Source of the DNA: Trametopsis cervina
Lineage: Eukaryota > Basidiomycota > Agaricomycetes > Polyporales > Irpicaceae
Assembly: GCA_022385755.1 (NCBI GenBank)
Contig: MU278352.1
Location: 434,001-498,000, forward strand
Length of the DNA stretch: 64,000 bases
Reading direction: 5' to 3'
This document shows, one piece after another, positions 59,601 to 64,000 of the stretch; the stretch's first letter is position 1; every line of letters starts with the position of its first letter. Both the position numbers and the translations under genes were made by a program. Below the pieces are notes generated by a model. It saw nothing but the letters and a program-made list of their open reading frames with translations, did no database searches and was not told where the DNA came from.

Positions 59601-60000
59601 AACAAGCACAGTTCAGTCAGTCCGATATCGCACCGAAATCCCCACTCATGCCTCGCACCTCGTAATAATAATACATTCAGCACACGGGCGGGCCACACAC
59701 AGCTCATGTAAGTTCGTATGAGTATAAGTAACGCCAGATCGGCATATCTTCCCCTCGAGTCACCCTGTCCCCCCTCGAAGCCGGCCCTGCCCCCTCTAGC
59801 AGTACCGTACCCATACAGTACAGTGAACCCTGCTGTACGGACGCCACACTAGACGTTTATATACGCCCCTCCCCTCCTGTTGGCCCCCCTCGAACGTACT
59901 GCTCCCCCGGCCCCGCAGCAGCCCGCAATCTTATCAGACAGACACAAGCACAAAGACACACCGCACCCCGCTGGTGCCACTCAATCGCAGGCCTATAAGT

Positions 60001-60413
60001 CCACGGTCCACCCGGCATCTGTAAGTTCCCTCTCCCCCCTGCATCCCCTCCCTTGCATCCCCCATCCCCTCCTTGCATTCCCCGCGAGTGCCTGCATCTA
60101 CACACGAAATCTCGTGTCCCCCGTTGCCCAAGCGATCAAACACGTCGCGCACGCGCACCACGTGTCCTGACGCTCGGCACCCGTCTCCCATCCCATCCCG
60201 TCCCGTCCCTCCCGTAACCACCCAACACCGAGCTGACGCCGCCCCCCTCCTCCCCGATTTAGGAAATACCCCGGCTCAACAGACCGAGACCGCCCACCCT
60301 TTATATCTGTCACACCACCCCGAGGCAGAACACCGCACACCACCACACCCATCCCCCGGTGTGCACTCACGACAACTTTTTTCTCTTTTTCTTTGACGAC
60401 AACGAAGAAGACG
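60001..60413 (+). promoter_or_regulatory. pyrimidine-rich promoter and leader
   Basis: The plus strand is strongly C/T-rich with few G, ending in a T-rich run (ACTTTTTTCTCTTTTTC) just before the ATG at 60414. CT-rich blocks of this type mark transcription starts of active fungal genes; the role is inferred. Confidence 0.45.
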
Positions 60414-61565
60414 ATGTACGACTACGCGCCTTCATCGTCCTCGCGCTCGCACTCGCCGTGCGGCTCGCTCGTCGGCCTCACGAATACTCTTCCCCCGCCC
60501 ACGACATCCTCGCCCTCGAAACCGCGCACGCACTCGCCTCTCCCGCACCTCTCCGTCTCCACCCTCCTCCCACACGCCCACCACCACGCACACCAGCACC
60601 ATCACCACACGCACTCGCGCCCATACTCGCCCTCCTCAAAACGCGCCGACGTCTCGCGTCTCCTCGACCCGTCGTACGCATCCTCTTCGTCTTCGTCCGC
60701 GACGACGTCCTCGGCTGCGTACGTAGACCACCGCGGAGACCTGCACGACCCGGACTACCGCGACTTCCCCGTCCTCCCCATCAACCACAACAACAACAAC
60801 CGCACACCACGGCGCGCGGCGTCCACTGGCTCGAAAGACGCGAGACGCACGGACAGGTACTCGACGTACCCCCTCGTCGCACGCCCCGAGTGGGAACGCG
60901 ATTGGGTGGAGGAGACGCAGTTTGATAGAGAGGAGGAGGAGGGGTCTGTTGAGGGCTTGTGGTCGGAGTCGCCGCGCCGTGCGTCGATGCCCGTGTTCCA
61001 TAGCCGCTTCCCGCGCGTGTACCCGTACACCGCAGAACCGATGGCCGTTCCAGGTCTCACATTCTCGACAACATCTTCGCCGGTCGACTCGTTAGATGAG
61101 GAGCCCGAGGCGGAGAGTCCCTTCGCGGATCACCAACAGCACCACCACCAACCGCACCAGCAGACGAGACAACAGCAGAAGACGTACGCGAGCTCGATAT
61201 TGAGACGGATGAGGAGGACGGGCTCGGCTGGTGATGTGCTTAGAGAGAAGGAACAGAGAGAGAGGGGAGCGATGGACGATGAGATCGTAGAGACGCGCGA
61301 TAGAGTGTATGAGGAAGATGAAGAGGACGAGGAGAGAGAGGACGATACCGAAGAGGTGTTGCGCGGGATGGACGACGTGTACGTATATCTCTCCTCCATT
61401 CGCAGGTTGAGCAAGAAAGCTGACTGGAGTTTTGGGGATTGTAGACCGTCGTGCACGCATGCGCTGAAGCAGCAGTGGCAGGCCCTGGCGCTGCGCCTCC
61501 GCTTCGGCGTGTTCCACGTCAAGCGGAGACTGTCGACGTCGAGGAGGCGGAGAGGCTCGGCGTGA
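60414..61565 (+). CDS. uncharacterised Ser/His/Glu-rich protein
   Basis: I choose the ATG at 60414 (MYDYAPSSSSRSHSPCGSLV) and exons 60414..61378 and 61445..61565, giving 361 aa. The intervening 66 nt have GTACGT, GCTGAC and TTGTAG signals but are also open in frame, so an unspliced 383-aa form is possible. The N-terminal half is rich in Ser, Pro and His (poly-His and poly-Asn runs). The middle has a His/Gln-rich run and an Asp/Glu-rich run. The C-terminus is basic and conserved-looking: ALKQQWQALALRLRFGVFHV, then KRRLSTSRRRR. No domain known to me. The long, compositionally coherent frame plus promoter context support a gene. Confidence 0.75.
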   Translation: MYDYAPSSSSRSHSPCGSLVGLTNTLPPPTTSSPSKPRTHSPLPHLSVSTLLPHAHHHAHQHHHHTHSRPYSPSSKRADVSRLLDPSYASSSSSSATTSSAAYVDHRGDLHDPDYRDFPVLPINHNNNNRTPRRAASTGSKDARRTDRYSTYPLVARPEWERDWVEETQFDREEEEGSVEGLWSESPRRASMPVFHSRFPRVYPYTAEPMAVPGLTFSTTSSPVDSLDEEPEAESPFADHQQHHHQPHQQTRQQQKTYASSILRRMRRTGSAGDVLREKEQRERGAMDDEIVETRDRVYEEDEEDEEREDDTEEVLRGMDDVYVYLSSIRRLSKKADWSFGDCRPSCTHALKQQWQALALRLRFGVFHVKRRLSTSRRRRGSA

Positions 61566-62665
61566 TTCCTTTCTTCCGCCCGCCTTGTCTTCCTCTCCCT
61601 TACCTCTGCCTCGCCTCTGACCTCCGTGGCCGCACTGTGTTTTTCTCTTCGGGTTTTATGACGCCTCCATCCCCACCAAATCTCAATCAATGTACGACGC
61701 GCAACGCACGACACCATGCACCCATGCACACCTGCTCCGGTTTTGCGACACCAAACAAATCACGACAACACGAAATTGTTATTATCAGACTTTACTGACA
61801 GACGAAGAACACAAACACAAATGCAAACGCAAACCCATGACTTACTGCTATTACTACCCACGGACGACGAGCCTCACGCATTGTTATACGCCCTACCACG
61901 GATCCCCCCCTTCCACTTCATATCTTCGTATCTTCGTATTCTTGGTTGTTTATCTTTTATCACGTATTCCGCATCACACATTTTCTTTCTCTCCTGCTTT
62001 TGCTTCGCCTTCACACATTTACATGTTGGTCTTAAAGTTACGAGCGCAACCCCGAACACTTCATTCCTCTTTCCCCATTCCTCTTTTCTTTATCACACTC
62101 ACCATTCACATTCCACATTTTCGAGTCGTTTATGACTATGACAAGTCCCCTGGGTTCTGTTAACGCACAGCCGTCGGTGCTGTTTTTGTATACCCACGCA
62201 TCTACACGCATTACATGAATACATTGAACGAACAAACATCTCGGTGTGAGCGTGCTCTACAGTATTTTTGCGGTGCTTGATTTTTCGGTGTGAAGTCCCT
62301 CGTACGATAGCCCGACAGACCGACAACCCAGCGAACCGTCGCGCATGATACGGCCAACGCACTCGTGTGCCCGCACACCCGTGCCGCGGCGTCCGTTACG
62401 ATCGTAACAAGGGGAAATCTCACGAAAACTGCTCCCCCCTGACGACGAATTTGAAGACGTGTGCAAGTTCAGCAAGAAGCATTCGTGCGCTCAGTTGCTT
62501 CGCGACGAGCCGAGGCGAAACACCGGTGAGCACGCGAGCCAGCCTAAGAGACGAGGGGTGTGCCTCGCCGACGTGTGGGTTTTTTGGGCATCGGGGTGCG
62601 AGGGGAGCGGAGGCGGGGGTCGATGTCCGGGGATGGTCAATGAGCGTCACTGTGAGCCTGGCATT

Positions 62666-62802
62666 CCGTGAAAAGCACGGTAACTAACAGCAAAAAGTCT
62701 GCGCACCTGCAAGACTCCGTGCAGTTTCCGTGAAATGAGATTTCTGTGAAACTGTCAGCGAATTTTGCTGATATCTCTTTCACGGACTAATACAGTGAAA
62801 TT
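62666..62802. repeat. cluster of GTGAAA/TTTCAC motifs, left
   Basis: CCGTGAAAA (62666), CCGTGAAAT (62728), CTGTGAAAC (62744), TTTCACGGA (62778) and CAGTGAAAT (62793) lie within about 140 bp. Confidence 0.7.
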
Positions 62803-63104
62803 GCCGGTTTGATATCGCCCAGTAGTTGCGCTTCAAGGTTGACAGGCTAAGTCCATCGGCGCTCATATTCTGATGTTCCGGGAGCTGCGCCGGGAGTTGC
62901 TCTTAACTCGCGACCACGAGCAGTATCTATGCATTGCCACCATCCTCTCACCACATGTATATGTCCTGGTGCATTCTTAAGCCTGCAAGAGATATCTACA
63001 AGGTCAGTTGATACTGACATTATTTCCTAGAAATACATCCAGGGTCAAGTCTAGGCAGAGAGGCAAGCAACGGGTAGGTAAGTGCCCATAAATAGCAGAG
63101 TAGA

Positions 63105-63430
63105 GATGTCGGAAGAGAGGGAGAGGGACAGGAAGTGCGAGATGAATGAGAAGGAGAATAAGTGAGAAAGGCATGAGAACTGAGAGAGGGACGAGGAGCA
63201 AGAGAAGGACGAGGAGCAAGAGAAGGACGAGTGGTATAAGAAGCGAGAGAGGGACACGAAATGAGAGAGAGGTAGGAGACAAAATGCGAGAAGGAGTCGA
63301 GACAAGAGATGAGGAAGAGACAAAGAGCAGACCCAAGACAGGCAGAGATGAGACAGACAGGCACGAGAGAGAGATAAGACGAGACGGGATGAGACGAGAC
63401 GAGACGAGACGAGACGAGAGGGCAGGGAAT
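63105..63430 (+). repeat. polypurine tract with (GAGAC)n
   Basis: About 325 bp of mostly A/G on the plus strand. It includes two adjacent copies of GACGAGGAGCAAGAGAAG near 63190-63227 and a perfect (GAGAC)n array at 63391-63419. Confidence 0.9.
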
Positions 63431-63584
63431 TGGGGACTTGATCTTGGACAGCGGTAAATGCGCGGTATAGTCTTATTGTTTCGTGGATGTGGTTCTGTCC
63501 TCACTACTATATTCTACAATTCAACATTGTTCATTGAAATTGACCACACACTACACTATACTATTATTATCAGGGAAGTAGAGC

Positions 63585-63805
63585 TAGTGAATAGAGTGAA
63601 TTTCCCGGTCATATATAGCACAATTCACTGTTGTACTCAGTGCTTTTCCCGCACAATTATCCTCTATGCACGGGCGCTCTATATCAGTGAAAACGGACAT
63701 TTTTTCAGTGAAAAAACGGTCGTTCCTCGACAGTGAATTTGACAGAAGGATTCTGTGAAAACGCCTTACAAAAATAGCATATTTCACTGATTCTGGCTTC
63801 CGTGA
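63585..63805. repeat. cluster of GTGAA/TTCAC motifs, right
   Basis: GAGTGAATT, AATTCACTG, CAGTGAAAA (twice), CAGTGAATT, CTGTGAAAA, TTTCACTGA and CCGTGAAAA occur within about 220 bp, on both strands. The same motif family occurs 0.8 kb to the left. Confidence 0.75.
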
Positions 63806-64000
63806 AAATGCCTGAATCAGAGGCGCATAGTGCGTGCGTGAGTGTTCTTCGCGTTTGCGTTTGCGACAGGGCGTCTGCTGTACAGTACGACAGATCCGCG
63901 CAGACGCGGAGTTCGCAGCTGCTTCGACACGATTCTGGGTCGACTCTCGCCACGACCATGTGCTCGACTGGTTTTCCTGCCATACACCACGCACCACGAT

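Larger units (their letters stand above)
50441..60413. other. about 10 kb without convincing genes
   Basis: Many overlapping frames occur on both strands, up to 215 codons at 56463-57110 minus, but they are Arg/His/Thr-rich, partly created by tetranucleotide repeats, and lack any domain. A plus frame at 52123-52383 is mildly protein-like. The stretch contains duplicated segments, inverted repeats and microsatellites listed separately. No tRNA or rRNA was recognised. Confidence 0.45.
61566..64000. other. no gene recognised (right edge)
   Basis: 3' region of the previous gene, then low-complexity and repeat-rich DNA. Frames on both strands of the purine-rich tract are compositional artefacts. 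Confidence 0.45.

Noticed and set aside
63004..63504. 166-codon minus-strand frame rich in Leu and Ser
   Set aside because: It is the reverse strand of a polypurine tract; the Leu/Ser/Pro pattern follows from base composition only.

Overview
The window is nuclear DNA of a filamentous basidiomycete, most likely an Agaricomycete. Almost every gene is cut by many introns of about 46-77 nt, genes lie close together on both strands, and there is a DUF6535 membrane protein of the type known from mushroom-forming fungi. I rebuilt exon-intron structures by hand from GT-AG (rarely GC-AG) sites, reading-frame phase and conserved family motifs. All joins are predictions.

Layout. 0.6-9.4 kb: nucleotide-sugar transporter (-), Mrp51-like mitoribosomal protein (+), a small HYPK-like UBA protein (-) and the NMD helicase Upf1 (+). 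9.9-11.5 kb: Zn2Cys6 transcription factor (-), followed by about 3.9 kb with no recognisable gene. 15.4-20.3 kb: secreted SGNH/CE16-like esterase (-), AP-2 mu subunit (+), ABM-like barrel protein (+). 20.6-28.7 kb: Trf4/5-type poly(A) polymerase (+), a large low-complexity protein (+) and a Rap1-type telomere protein (+). 29.2-38.4 kb: acetolactate synthase (-), a small single-pass membrane protein (-), FAHD1-like acylpyruvase (+) and a SAPS-domain phosphatase subunit (-). 38.9-50.4 kb: an unusual locus with a DUF6535 gene (-), a chimeric cupin gene (-), mitochondrial tRNA 2-thiouridylase (-), CENP-C/Mif2 (+) and a decayed DUF6535 copy (+). 50.4-60.4 kb: about 10 kb without convincing genes but with duplicated and low-complexity DNA. 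60.4-61.6 kb: one uncharacterised gene, then repeat-rich DNA to the end.

The most interesting observation is the chimeric gene at 42851-43797. Its 5' flank, first exon, first intron, start of exon 2 and 3' flank match the neighbouring DUF6535 gene. The rest is an intron-preserving copy of the cupin dimerisation domain of the CENP-C gene a few kb away. It encodes a centromere-type cupin without the CENP-C motif, under a duplicated DUF6535 promoter. Most other genes are housekeeping and do not form one pathway.
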